DNA from: Gordonia otitidis NBRC 100426
GTDB taxonomy: Bacteria; Actinomycetota; Actinomycetes; Mycobacteriales; Mycobacteriaceae
Direction: 5' to 3'
Length of the DNA stretch: 42,935 bases
NCBI RefSeq assembly: GCF_000248075.1
Contig: NZ_BAFB01000012.1
Span: forward strand, 1-42,935
Shown: piece after piece, positions 35,307 to 42,935 of the stretch
How positions within the stretch are numbered: the first letter of the stretch is position 1
Layout: each line of letters starts with the position of its first letter
Made by a program: the position numbers and the translations under genes
Notes under the pieces: model-generated
Seen by the model: the letters and a program-made list of their open reading frames with translations, nothing else
What the model was told of the DNA's origin: nothing
Database searches by the model: none

Positions 35307-36424
35307 CGCGACGGCTCGTCGATCTCGTCCGGTCGAGGTAACGTCTCCGGATTCGTCCAGATGGTGTTGAAGCGCTCCATTCCGACGGTGCCGACCACCT
35401 CGTCGACGAAGGCCTTACCCCGAATGTATTGCGCCAGTTTGGCATCCATCCCGATCAGCGCGCGGATGATGCGCTGCACCGGATTCCTGGGCGCCGTCCG
35501 TCGCTTGTCGAATGAGGCCCTGATCTGCTCGACCGTCGGAACCTGCGACGGACCGACCGCATCCATGACATGGTCGGCGTGCCCCTCGAGCAGGGTGCCC
35601 AACATCATCATGCGCGTGAACGCCTCGTACTGCTCGGGCGTCTGCAGCATCTGCATCACACCGATGATGCCCTTCTCCCGCTTGGCACCGGTAGTATTCG
35701 GCCCGCTCGCTCCGCTCCCGGCGCCGGCACCGCGAACCGCCGTATTGATCCGTGCGACGACGTCGGTCACCGACTCGCCGGCGTCGGTGGTGAGCACCGC
35801 GACGTTGTCGAGCATGTACTGCCGCAGCCAGGGGTTGGCCGAGAACTGCACACGGTGAGTCACCTCGTGCAGACACACCCAGAGACGGAAATCCGACGGC
35901 ACGACCCGCAGGTTGCGTTCTACCGCAATGATATTCGGCGTCACCAGCATCAGCACACCGGTGTCGGCCGCAGCAACCGCTTCGCCGGGCTCTGGGTCGT
36001 GTGACGTGAACGGATCGTACTGTCCGAGGATCGCGCCGGCGAGAAAAGCCAGTAGGCCACCCGCCTGCACACCCCCAACCTTGCCGGAAAGCCCACCGCC
36101 GGAGGCACTCTCACCGTCGAGCATCGAACGCATCGACTGCGACGCGGCGTCGACCCAGCCGCGACGGTCGAGAACGAGCGCGCTCGGGACCTGCAGACCG
36201 TCCGCGAGTCCGGTGACCTCGCGGACCGGAGCCTCGGCGCGCACCGCGGCGTCGGCCAGTTCGGCCTGAGCGGCTGCCAGTGTGTACTCGGTGACCCTGG
36301 GCCCCGGCCGCACCAGCCGCTTCCCGACAGATGCCGCGAGCGACCAGTCGATCCGCGCGCCGATCGACTCACCGCGCTCGTCGAGACCACTTTCCTCGTC
36401 GTCGGTCGACTCGGTCATCGGCAT
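35285..36424 (-). CDS. DUF2342 zinc-metalloprotease-like protein
   Basis: A 379-residue protein, equivalent to M. tuberculosis Rv3626c, of the family described as zinc-dependent metalloprotease or coenzyme-F420-biosynthesis-associated. Recognisable: RIDWSLAASVGKRLVRPGP at the N terminus, then PNIIAVERNLRVVPSDFRLW and the zinc motif HEVTH (residues 186-190) in CLHEVTHRVQFSANPWLR, plus LLEGHADHVMDAVG, which can supply a further ligand. ATG 36424 has GAGGGAG five bases away; ATG 36418, overlapping the dacB stop (ATGA), is an alternative. No proteolytic substrate is established. Confidence 0.88.
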   Translation of the reverse strand: MPMTESTDDEESGLDERGESIGARIDWSLAASVGKRLVRPGPRVTEYTLAAAQAELADAAVRAEAPVREVTGLADGLQVPSALVLDRRGWVDAASQSMRSMLDGESASGGGLSGKVGGVQAGGLLAFLAGAILGQYDPFTSHDPEPGEAVAAADTGVLMLVTPNIIAVERNLRVVPSDFRLWVCLHEVTHRVQFSANPWLRQYMLDNVAVLTTDAGESVTDVVARINTAVRGAGAGSGASGPNTTGAKREKGIIGVMQMLQTPEQYEAFTRMMMLGTLLEGHADHVMDAVGPSQVPTVEQIRASFDKRRTAPRNPVQRIIRALIGMDAKLAQYIRGKAFVDEVVGTVGMERFNTIWTNPETLPRPDEIDEPSRWIARVL

Positions 36425-37860
36425 CCGCACTCCCTCAACTTGCCTGCGACTGCGTCGAGAGCCGGACGCGCGTCCGCGGGAGAAGTTCCTCCCGAGATCA
36501 ACGCGAACGACAACACCCGACCGTCGACCGTCTGCACTATGCCGGTCAACGAACTGACGCCGGTCAGTGTTCCTGTCTTCGCTCGCACCCAGCCCGCGCC
36601 GGGGTTTTCTCCGACGGTGAACCGATCGGCCAACGTGCCGGTGCCGCCTGCGACTGGCAGTCCGTCGAGCATCGGCCGGATCTTGGTGTCGACGGGCTGG
36701 TCGGCGCCGGTGGGTCCACTCGCGCTGGCCATGAGTTTGTCGAGCAGTGCCGCGGGAACGAGATTGCGGTACGAGAGGCCCGACGTGTCGCGCAACGTCA
36801 CGTCGGCGACGTCGAACTTGTTGTCGGCGAGCGTCTGCGTGACGGCCGACGTGCCACCCGCCAGCGTCGCGGGGCCGCCGCGGGCGACAGACAATTCGAT
36901 GCCCAGGGCTTCGGCGAGCACGTTGTCGGAGTAGCGGAGCATGTCGTTGACCCTGGTCACCAGGGGTGCCGATCGAACGGAAGCGATGGTCCGGGCGCCC
37001 GCTGGTGCCGTGACACTGCGGACCGGGGCATCGACGTCGAGTGCCTTGGCGAGTTGCTCTCCCGCGGTGATCGCCGGGTCGTCGACGCGCGGTGAGTACT
37101 CGTTGAGTGCATCGATGCGGGCACCGTCGGTCATCAGTGATTCGATCGGCGCGATGTCGCCGCCGGCGATGTCGGCTCTGCTCCAGCTGCTGTCCATCGT
37201 CGGACCGCTGAAGGCGCTGGTGTCGACGGCCACCGAGGTCACCGTGACGCCGGACTTACGGATCTGTTCGGCGAGATCGCTGATCCTGCCCGGATCGGTG
37301 TAGAAGGTCTGCGCACGCGTCGGCTGAGCCGAGAGCGTCGGATCGCCCGCGCCCTTGACGATGACCTGTCCGTCGGAGCCGACCACCACGCTCGTCGTCA
37401 AGCGCGCATCGTGGGGTAGGCCGAGCAGCGCGGCCGCCGCGGTCAGGATCTTGGTGTTCGACGCGGGCACCCGCGGGGTGTTCGGACTCTTCGACCACAG
37501 GATCGCTCCGGTCAGTGAGTCACTGACCTGACCGGTGAACTCGCCGAGTTGCGGCGCGCGGGCGGCCGCGGCGATCTGCCTGGTCACTCCGTCGGCCGTC
37601 GGTTGCGGAGCCTGCGTGGACACGGGGTTGATCGCGGGTGTCGCCGTGATCGGCGCAGGGCGCGGAGGCACACCGGCGGGCAGGTCGTCGGCGGAGTCCA
37701 TGCGAAACGCCACGAACGACGCGCTCGACGCGATCAAGGCCAGCACGATCACCGACACCAGAGTCCACACGAGCGCGCGCCGACGACCCCGCACCCGACC
37801 GTGCTGCTTCCTCGCGCCCACTCGACCTCCGGTCTCGCCCGATCTCTTCCGACGCCCCAC
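36415..37860 (-). CDS. dacB: D-alanyl-D-alanine carboxypeptidase, PBP4 (class C) family
   Basis: Cell-wall enzyme of 481 residues trimming or cross-cutting peptidoglycan peptides; counterpart of M. tuberculosis Rv3627c. A basic cytoplasmic start (KQHGRVRGRRR) precedes one membrane anchor (about residues 29-51), so the enzyme is held outside the membrane. Serine peptidase motifs: SxxK at Ser134-Lys137 (VPASNTKILTAA), SxN at Ser311-Asn313 (LRYSDNVLAEALG), and KTG at 428-430 (RAKTGTLTGVSSL). The start is GTG without Shine-Dalgarno, possibly leaderless. Divergent from ppa across 98 bases. Confidence 0.93.
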   Translation of the reverse strand: MGRRKRSGETGGRVGARKQHGRVRGRRRALVWTLVSVIVLALIASSASFVAFRMDSADDLPAGVPPRPAPITATPAINPVSTQAPQPTADGVTRQIAAAARAPQLGEFTGQVSDSLTGAILWSKSPNTPRVPASNTKILTAAAALLGLPHDARLTTSVVVGSDGQVIVKGAGDPTLSAQPTRAQTFYTDPGRISDLAEQIRKSGVTVTSVAVDTSAFSGPTMDSSWSRADIAGGDIAPIESLMTDGARIDALNEYSPRVDDPAITAGEQLAKALDVDAPVRSVTAPAGARTIASVRSAPLVTRVNDMLRYSDNVLAEALGIELSVARGGPATLAGGTSAVTQTLADNKFDVADVTLRDTSGLSYRNLVPAALLDKLMASASGPTGADQPVDTKIRPMLDGLPVAGGTGTLADRFTVGENPGAGWVRAKTGTLTGVSSLTGIVQTVDGRVLSFALISGGTSPADARPALDAVAGKLRECGCR

Positions 37861-37958
37861 AGTATCGTTGAGGCGATTCGCGCAGCCGGACCGTGGCTGC
37901 CGACACCCGCCGAAGGCGCACCGATTCCCGCCCGAGGCGCCACGATCAAGGAGGAACC

Positions 37959-38441
37959 GTGGAATTCGATGTGACCATCGAGATCCCCAAGGGAAGTCGC
38001 AACAAGTACGAGGTCGACCACGAGACCGGCAAGGTCTTCCTGGACCGTTACCTCTACACCGCTTTCGGCTACCCCGCCGACTACGGCTACATCGACGACA
38101 CCCTCGGAGAGGACGGCGACCCGCTCGACGCGCTGGTCCTGCTCCCCGAGTCGGTGTACCCGGGTGTGGTGGTCAAGGCACGCATCGTTGCCATGTACAC
38201 GATGTCCGACGAGGCGGGCGGCGACGACAAGTTGCTCTGCGTTCCCGCCAAGGACGTCCGGTGGGATCACATCCAGGACGTCGGCGACGTCTCGGAGTAC
38301 GAACTGAACGCGATCTCGCACTTCTTCGAGCACTACAAGGATCTCGAGCCCGGCAAAGAGGTCACCCCCGGCGGTTGGGTCGGCAAGGCCGAGGCCGAGA
38401 AGGTCGCGCAGGCCGCCGTCGATCGGTTCCCCGGACACTGA
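37959..38441 (+). CDS. ppa: Inorganic pyrophosphatase
   Basis: Family I soluble pyrophosphatase, 160 residues, hydrolysing PPi and so pulling biosynthetic reactions forward. Signatures: [40 protein letters not shown], the metal-binding [12 protein letters not shown] and [22 protein letters not shown] 37959 is chosen because AAGGAGG stands five bases in front; upstream in-frame codons code an unrelated Arg-rich leader. Position divergent from dacB is conserved in Mycobacteriales. Confidence 0.97.
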   Translation: MEFDVTIEIPKGSRNKYEVDHETGKVFLDRYLYTAFGYPADYGYIDDTLGEDGDPLDALVLLPESVYPGVVVKARIVAMYTMSDEAGGDDKLLCVPAKDVRWDHIQDVGDVSEYELNAISHFFEHYKDLEPGKEVTPGGWVGKAEAEKVAQAAVDRFPGH

Positions 38442-38468
38442 TCGGCGCACTGCCGCCACATCCTCGAG

Positions 38469-38541
38469 CGAATCCACCTCATCTGTCGCGCGTCACCTTC
38501 GGCACCGCCGAAGGTTGATAGACACAGATGAGGTGGATTCG
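38469..38541. terminator. Nested inverted repeat, likely bidirectional terminator
   Basis: A perfect 18-bp inverted repeat (CGAATCCACCTCATCTGT at 38469-38486 with its complement at 38524-38541) encloses a second perfect 9-bp hairpin with a 3-base loop (ACCTTCGGC at 38495-38503, GCCGAAGGT at 38507-38515). It lies 27 bases after ppa and 22 bases beyond the MFS stop, centred between convergent genes, so a terminator serving both strands is the simplest reading. No U-run follows either arm. Confidence 0.7.
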
Positions 38542-38563
38542 TCGGTTCAGGGGTCGGTTCAGC

Positions 38564-40255
38564 TCACTCGCCGGCCGCGGGCTCGCGCGTCGGCGTCCCG
38601 CGTCGAAGTGGCAGTTCTTTCCACGTGACGGTTCCGATGATCGCGAGCAGTGAGACGATGGACACGGTCAGGAAGACCGAGTCCATCGACTTCGCGAAGC
38701 CCTCCTTGATCGGATCTCCCAGCTCGGCAGGCAGGTTCTCGATGATCGACGTATCGCTCATCACCGAGTCCGACGACCCGCCCGCACCGTCGGGGTTCTG
38801 CGACGCCGCGATGAGACTCTTGGCGAATCCACTGACCTGCGGGTCGTCGCTGCCCGCGGCCTTGACGACTGCAGCCCGGTACTCGGGGGTCTTGGCCGCC
38901 GAGACCATCTCGTCGGAGATGTTCGGACCCATGAGGCTGAACAGCAGCGAGAAGAACACGGCCACACCGAGAGTTGCGCCGATCTGACGGAAGAAGGTCG
39001 CGGTGCCGGTCGACAGGCCCATGTCCTTGGGCGGCAGAATGTTCTGCATCGCGAGGGTGATCGGCTGCATCAGGTTGCCGAGACCGAAGCCGAGCAGGAA
39101 CGCCATGAGCATGACGATCCACACCGGCGTCGAGGTCGAGACCAGGTGCAGCAGGAACGTGGCAACCGTGATCAACACGGCACCCACGATGGTGAACACC
39201 TTGTATCTGCCCGTGCGCGAGATCATCTGGCCCGAGGCGATCGACCCTGACATCAGGCCGAGGACCATCGGCAGCATCTGCAGTCCGGCGACCATCGGCG
39301 ACGATCCGCGCAGCACCTGGAAGTACTGCGGCAGCATCGAGATCCCGCCGAACATCACGGCACCGACGACCATCGAGATCACGATGCCCTGTGCGAAGAC
39401 CGGATTCTTGAAGACGCGCAGTGGGATCAGAGCGTCGTCGCCCATCTTGTGTTCGATCCAGACGAACAGCACGATGCCGAAGATGCCGATCGCGTAACAC
39501 AGCAACGACCATCCCGAGAACCATCCCCAGGTGCGGCCCTGTTCGGCGACTATCAGCAGCGGTGCGATACCGACGGCGAGCGCGAAGGCACCCCAGTAGT
39601 CGGTGCGGCCGTTCTGCCCCTTCTGCTGGTCGTAGTTGAGCACCTTGGCGACGACGACCAACGCGAAGATGCCGATCGGCACGTTGACCAGGAACACCCA
39701 GCGCCAGCCCGACACCCAGAGGATCGACGACTGGCCCGCGAAGAATCCACCGAGGACAGGCCCCAACACGCTCGACGTACCGAACACCGCGAGGAAATAG
39801 CCCTGATACTTGGCTCGTTCGCGGGGCGGGACGATGTCTCCGATGGTGGTCAGCGCCAGGGTGAACAACCCACCCGCACCGAGCCCCTGGAGCGCACGGA
39901 ACGCTGCGAGTTCATACATCGACGTCGCCATCGAGCACAGTAGGGATCCGACGACGAAGATCGAAATGGCAAGCAGGAAGAAGGGTTTGCGGCCATAGAG
40001 ATCCGACAGTTTGCCGTAGAGCGGCGTGACGATCGTCGACGTCACGAGGTAGGCCGTCGTCACCCACGCCTGCATGTCGTAGCCGTGCAGGTCGTCGGCG
40101 ATGGTGCGGATGGCGGTCGACACGATCGTCTGGTCCAGCGCGGCCAGGAACATGCCGAGCATCAGACCCGCGAGGATCGTGAGGATCTGCCGGTGTGTGA
40201 GCCCGGCCCCTGCCAGTTCACCCGACGGCGTCGTGGCCTGTGTCCCGTCTGTCAT
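38564..40255 (-). CDS. MFS drug:H+ antiporter, DHA2 (EmrB/QacA) family
   Basis: Proton-driven multidrug exporter of 563 residues with about 14 membrane helices. Diagnostic: LGMFLAALDQTIVSTAIRTI (motif D1 in helix 1), YGKLSDLYGRKPFFL (motif A), RALQGLGAGGLFTLALTTIG (motif B), VLGPVLGGFFAG (motif C), and GNLMQPITLAMQNILPPKDMG. A large extracytoplasmic loop (about 465-530) precedes the last helix. The ATG overlaps the marR stop (ATGA), so transporter and regulator are coupled. Export of a drug, dye or metabolite is likely; specificity is unknown. Confidence 0.93.
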   Translation of the reverse strand: MTDGTQATTPSGELAGAGLTHRQILTILAGLMLGMFLAALDQTIVSTAIRTIADDLHGYDMQAWVTTAYLVTSTIVTPLYGKLSDLYGRKPFFLLAISIFVVGSLLCSMATSMYELAAFRALQGLGAGGLFTLALTTIGDIVPPRERAKYQGYFLAVFGTSSVLGPVLGGFFAGQSSILWVSGWRWVFLVNVPIGIFALVVVAKVLNYDQQKGQNGRTDYWGAFALAVGIAPLLIVAEQGRTWGWFSGWSLLCYAIGIFGIVLFVWIEHKMGDDALIPLRVFKNPVFAQGIVISMVVGAVMFGGISMLPQYFQVLRGSSPMVAGLQMLPMVLGLMSGSIASGQMISRTGRYKVFTIVGAVLITVATFLLHLVSTSTPVWIVMLMAFLLGFGLGNLMQPITLAMQNILPPKDMGLSTGTATFFRQIGATLGVAVFFSLLFSLMGPNISDEMVSAAKTPEYRAAVVKAAGSDDPQVSGFAKSLIAASQNPDGAGGSSDSVMSDTSIIENLPAELGDPIKEGFAKSMDSVFLTVSIVSLLAIIGTVTWKELPLRRGTPTREPAAGE

Positions 40256-40749
40256 CTCGATCCCTTCACGTTCTCGTGCCCCTTGGCGTCGTCATGTGCG
40301 GGCACGATGAGCTGCTCCGCGGCGTCGACGAACCGGTCGAGCAATCCGACCAGCGTCGACAGTTCTTCTTGTGTCCAGTCCGACATCGCGCCGTTGAAGG
40401 CTTCTCGCCGCATCGACCGCATGCCCTGCACCCGCTCCCGGCCGGCGTCGGTGATCACCAGCAGGGTGGCGCGGCCGTCGTCGGGGTCGGCCTCGCGTCG
40501 CACCAGACCGAGTTCGACGAGTTGCGCGACATGCCGTGAGACGGTTGACGGGTCGGCATTGAGCGCTGCGGCGAGCTCACTCGACCGCATCGAGTGGCGG
40601 TCGAGGTGGAACAACCCACGGAACGCGGCGGTCTCGAACTCGCCGTCCGGCGTGCGAAACGTCGTGTGGACCGCCCGATCGCGTATCCGGAGATAGCGGG
40701 CGAGGGTATCGAAGAGCTGGTCGATTGACTCCGGCTCGAGTACGCTCAT
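40252..40749 (-). CDS. MarR-family transcriptional regulator
   Basis: Winged-helix repressor of 165 residues controlling the downstream exporter. The MarR core reads RTPDGEFETAAFRGLFHLDR, MRSSELAAALNADPSTVSRH (recognition helices, about residues 53-72), and VRREADPDDGRATLLVITDA (wing), with helical dimerisation ends. SD GGGAGAGG lies directly before the ATG. Upstream stands an 18-codon frame with its own strong Shine-Dalgarno and a set of inverted repeats. MarR and MFS genes form one operon. Confidence 0.93.
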   Translation of the reverse strand: MSVLEPESIDQLFDTLARYLRIRDRAVHTTFRTPDGEFETAAFRGLFHLDRHSMRSSELAAALNADPSTVSRHVAQLVELGLVRREADPDDGRATLLVITDAGRERVQGMRSMRREAFNGAMSDWTQEELSTLVGLLDRFVDAAEQLIVPAHDDAKGHENVKGSR

Positions 40750-40767
40750 CCTCTCCCACCGTCGTCG

Positions 40768-40824
40768 TCACGCACGCAGACCCCTCGAAGCCCGTGGGCA
40801 GTATCGAATGGACAAAACAGACAT
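40768..40824 (-). CDS. Putative leader peptide of the marR-MFS operon, 18 residues
   Basis: ATG at 40824 follows GGAGGA by six bases, the best Shine-Dalgarno in this region, and encodes MSVLSIRYCPRASRGLRA before TGA. The stop lies 18 bases before the marR ATG. The 3' arm of the hairpin CCGCAA-CTAT-TTGCGG (on this strand) overlaps the first two bases of the Shine-Dalgarno. A regulatory leader peptide is plausible for an efflux operon. It is too short to judge by composition; position and the binding site are the evidence. Confidence 0.5.
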   Translation of the reverse strand: MSVLSIRYCPRASRGLRA

Positions 40825-40834
40825 GTGCGATCCT

Positions 40835-40874
40835 CCGCAAATAGTTGCGGGTTACAAGTAAATGTCGCCCGCAA
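40835..40874. promoter_or_regulatory. Cluster of inverted repeats between marR and allantoicase genes
   Basis: CCGCAA-ATAG-TTGCGG (40835-40850) is a perfect palindrome. Its right arm, read as TTGCGGG (40845-40851), pairs again with CCCGCAA at 40868-40874. Three CCGCAA-type half-sites thus lie within 40 bases of a divergent promoter region. They are likely binding sites for MarR or for a regulator of the allantoicase gene. Confidence 0.6.
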
Positions 40875-40924
40875 GTATGCGCTCGAATTCGGTGCCAGGC
40901 AACAGCCCACTAGGATGAACATCC

Positions 40925-41959
40925 GTGACTCCTCAGCCCCCACCACCCAGCGGTAGTCGTCCCCATTTCACCTCGATGCCCGATCTGGCATTACGTGACC
41001 TCGGTGGCGCGGTGGTGTGGACTAACGACGACCTGTTCGCCGAGGTGCAGAATCTGATCACGACCGGTCCGGCCGAATATCGTCCGGCCACGTTCGGGCA
41101 CAAGGGTCAGATCTACGACGGCTGGGAAACCCGCAGGCGTCGCCGGGACGGGGTCGACCAGGCGATCATCCGGCTCGGCGCTCCCGGCGTGATCTACGGC
41201 GTCGTCGTCGACACCTCGTGGTTCAAGGGCAACTACCCGCCGGAGATCTCGGTGGAGGCCACCGCCGTCGAGGGAGTGGTGTCGGCACAGGAACTCGTCG
41301 ACGACGCCGAGTGGACCACGATCGTCGAGAAGAGTCCGGTCGACGGCGACACCCGTAACCCGTTCAAGGTCGACGCCAAGGACCGCTTCACGCACGTCCG
41401 GCTGACCATGCACCCCGACGGCGGCATCGCGCGGTTCCGCGTACACGGCCGCGGTGTGCCCAATCCGCATTTCTTCCGCTACGGTCACTTCGACCTCGCG
41501 GCGCTGGAGAACGGCGGCCTGATCACCGCGTGCTCGAACATGTTCTACAGTTCTCCGAACAACCTGCTGATGCCGGGTCGCGCCCGCCACATGGGTGAGG
41601 GCTGGGAGACCAGTCGTCGCCGTGACTCCGGCAACGACTGGGTGCAGGTACGTCTCGCCGGTCAGGGTCGGGTCAGTCTCGTCGAACTCGACACCAGCTA
41701 CTTCATCGGCAATGCGCCGGGTGCTGCCACGGTCCGCGGACGTGACGGCGAGGACGGCGAGTGGTTCGACGTGCTGCCACGAACCGAACTGCAGCCCGAC
41801 ACCCGCCATCGGTTCGTGATCGATCTCGACCGACCGATGACCGAGGCCCGCATGGACATCTTCCCCGACGGCGGCATGGCCCGGTTCAAGCTCTACGGAC
41901 TACTCACCGAGGAATCCCAGGCGGGACTCATCGAGCAGTGGGAGCGCGGCGAGGCCTGA
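40925..41959 (+). CDS. alc: Allantoicase
   Basis: Hydrolyses allantoate to ureidoglycolate and urea in purine-nitrogen use; 344 residues. The enzyme is a tandem duplication, and both halves show here: the first has GHKGQIYDGWETRRRRRDG, DQAIIRLG, YGVVVDTSWFKGNYP and HPDGGIARFRVHG; the second has GEGWETSRRRDSGNDWVQVR, ELDTSYFIGNAPG and FPDGGMARFKLYG. The start is GTG with a proline-rich opening (MTPQPPPPSG); no clear Shine-Dalgarno. It is divergent from the marR operon. No other ureide gene is in view. Confidence 0.95.
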   Translation: MTPQPPPPSGSRPHFTSMPDLALRDLGGAVVWTNDDLFAEVQNLITTGPAEYRPATFGHKGQIYDGWETRRRRRDGVDQAIIRLGAPGVIYGVVVDTSWFKGNYPPEISVEATAVEGVVSAQELVDDAEWTTIVEKSPVDGDTRNPFKVDAKDRFTHVRLTMHPDGGIARFRVHGRGVPNPHFFRYGHFDLAALENGGLITACSNMFYSSPNNLLMPGRARHMGEGWETSRRRDSGNDWVQVRLAGQGRVSLVELDTSYFIGNAPGAATVRGRDGEDGEWFDVLPRTELQPDTRHRFVIDLDRPMTEARMDIFPDGGMARFKLYGLLTEESQAGLIEQWERGEA

Positions 41960-42033
41960 GCCCGCGCCGACCGCCGGATGCGGGGTCTGCCAGATCACAC
42001 ATTCCCTCCGTTGTGTCGGCGAGAGCCGGATGT

Positions 42034-42062
42034 GGTCACCCGGCGTTCACCTGAATCACCCG
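42034..42062 (+). promoter_or_regulatory. Pho-box-like direct repeats upstream of phoD
   Basis: GGTCACC (42034-42040) and GTTCACC (42045-42051) are spaced exactly 11 bases apart, the arrangement of PhoP/RegX3 binding units in actinobacteria (GTTCACC plus four bases, repeated). A weaker third copy, AATCACC, follows at 42054-42060. The site is about 100 bases before the phoD ATG, so activation under phosphate limitation is likely. The stretch 41960-42033 shows nothing else. Confidence 0.6.
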
Positions 42063-42153
42063 ATCCGGACACCTGTCGGGTTTTGACTGACACCTCGTGG
42101 CTCCCAGACCCCGGAAAAGCGTCGAAACCTCCTTCTCTCCCACCGCGGCGCAC

Positions 42154-42935
42154 ATGTCGCGCAGGACGTTCCTGAGGTCGGCGTCCGTCGCGGCGGGTAC
42201 GGCGGCCGTCGCGTCGACCGCTGTCCCTGCGATGGCGACACCGGCCACGAACGCTTTCGTCCATTCGGTCGCGTCGGGCGACCCGCTGCCCGACCGGGTG
42301 ATCCTGTGGACCCGGGTGACCCCGGTACCGCAAGCGACGCCCGGGTCGGGCATCGGCGCCCCGTCGACGCTGCGATGGGAGGTCGCACGCGATGCGTCGT
42401 TCTCCGGCATCGTCTCGTCCGGAACCACGACGACGTCGGCTCAGCGGGATCACACGGTCAAAGTCGACGCCGGGGGCCTGGCACCTTCGACCCGCTATTT
42501 CTACCGATTCACCGTCCTCGACGGTCCGGCCGCCGGAGCTGTGTCGCCGGTGGGCAGAACTGCAACCGCCCCCGCGACCGCTGCTGACATCGACAGGCTC
42601 CGGTTCGCGGTCTGTTCGTGCTCCAACTACGAAGCAGGGCACTTCATCTCGTATCGGGCGATGGCCGATCGCGACGACATCGACTTCGTGCTGCACCTCG
42701 GCGACTACACCTACGAATACGAATCAGGCGGCTACACAGGCGCATTCGGGGAGACAGTGCGCAAGGTCGAGCCCACTCACGCGACGGTGACCCTCGCCGA
42801 CTACCGCATCCGGCAGGGCGCATACCACCAGGATCCCGACCTCGCCCGTGCACATGCCGCGCACCCCTTCATCTGCATGTGGGACGACCACGAGTCGGCC
42901 GACAACTCGTACAAAGACGGTGCGGAGAATCATGA
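42154..42935 (+). CDS. phoD: Alkaline phosphatase PhoD, Tat-exported, 5' part
   Basis: Calcium/iron-type phosphodiesterase-phosphatase that releases phosphate outside the cell. The first 260 codons are present; the frame is open at the right edge. The N terminus is a twin-arginine signal (MSRRTFLRSASVAAGTAAVA, cleavage probably after AMA, near residue 28). A PhoD N-terminal domain follows (VASGDPLPDRVILWTRVTP, STRYFYRF), then the start of the metallophosphatase core RFAVCSCSNYEAGHFISYRA, DFVLHLGDYTYEY and CMWDDHESADN. An in-frame GTG at 42097 would add 19 residues before the Tat motif. Neither start has a good Shine-Dalgarno. Confidence 0.92.
   Translation, partial: MSRRTFLRSASVAAGTAAVASTAVPAMATPATNAFVHSVASGDPLPDRVILWTRVTPVPQATPGSGIGAPSTLRWEVARDASFSGIVSSGTTTTSAQRDHTVKVDAGGLAPSTRYFYRFTVLDGPAAGAVSPVGRTATAPATAADIDRLRFAVCSCSNYEAGHFISYRAMADRDDIDFVLHLGDYTYEYESGGYTGAFGETVRKVEPTHATVTLADYRIRQGAYHQDPDLARAHAAHPFICMWDDHESADNSYKDGAENH

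Overview
The window is GC-rich chromosomal DNA of a mycolic-acid actinomycete (order Mycobacteriales). The gene order ftsH-folE-folP-folB-folK-(DUF3180)-(DUF6779)-(DUF2520)-panC-panD-coaX-lysS, and separately tilS-(DUF2342)-dacB-ppa, matches the conserved Mycobacterium/Rhodococcus/Gordonia layout (Rv3598c-Rv3628c in M. tuberculosis). GC content and gene style suggest Gordonia or a close relative; that genus call is an inference. No rRNA, tRNA, CRISPR array, transposase or phage gene was seen.

Layout. (1) 1-2476: end of an ABC-2 permease gene translationally coupled to a NarL-type two-component system. (2) 2480-4481: a DUF7832-like protein and a coniferyl-type aldehyde dehydrogenase. (3) 4614-9775: a compact steroid C/D-ring (HIP) catabolic cluster, fadA6-ipdF-fadE30 divergent from fadD3, with a KstR2-like operator between fadE30 and fadD3 and two tandem-repeat arrays, one between fadE30 and ipdF and one inside the 5' end of fadD3. 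(4) 9756-12747: a frameshifted VOC gene, a divergent AraC regulator and an APH-AAA fusion kinase. (5) 12767-26420, all on the minus strand: the housekeeping run hpt, ftsH, folate genes, three conserved proteins of unknown function, pantothenate genes, a rhodanese-like gene and lysS. The rhodanese-like gene is preceded by a nine-residue cysteine-rich leader peptide. (6) 26421-34338: a plus-strand accessory block lying between hpt and tilS. It holds a secreted DUF8020-like protein, a TetR regulator and a six-gene operon: two DUF202 proteins, a formylglycine-generating enzyme (FGE), a sulfatase, an FAD dehydrogenase and a DUF3159 membrane protein. (7) 34347-38441: tilS, a DUF2342 metalloprotease-like gene, dacB, and divergent ppa. 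(8) 38469-42935: a nested hairpin, a MarR/MFS efflux operon with a putative 18-residue leader peptide, allantoicase, and the start of a Tat-exported PhoD phosphatase behind a Pho-box-like direct repeat.

How the parts work together. FadD3, FadE30, IpdF and FadA6 are the known enzymes that activate and shorten the HIP side chain left after cholesterol ring A/B breakdown. kstR2, ipdAB and fadE31-33 are not in the window. The sulfatase operon is self-contained: the FGE carries both active-site cysteines and the sulfatase carries the CxPSR target, so the operon can mature its own sulfatase. The flavoenzyme may then oxidise the desulfated product. The substrate is unknown. The most noteworthy regulatory structures are the cysteine leader peptide, the marR leader with a hairpin touching its Shine-Dalgarno sequence, the Pho box before phoD, and the KstR2 operator.
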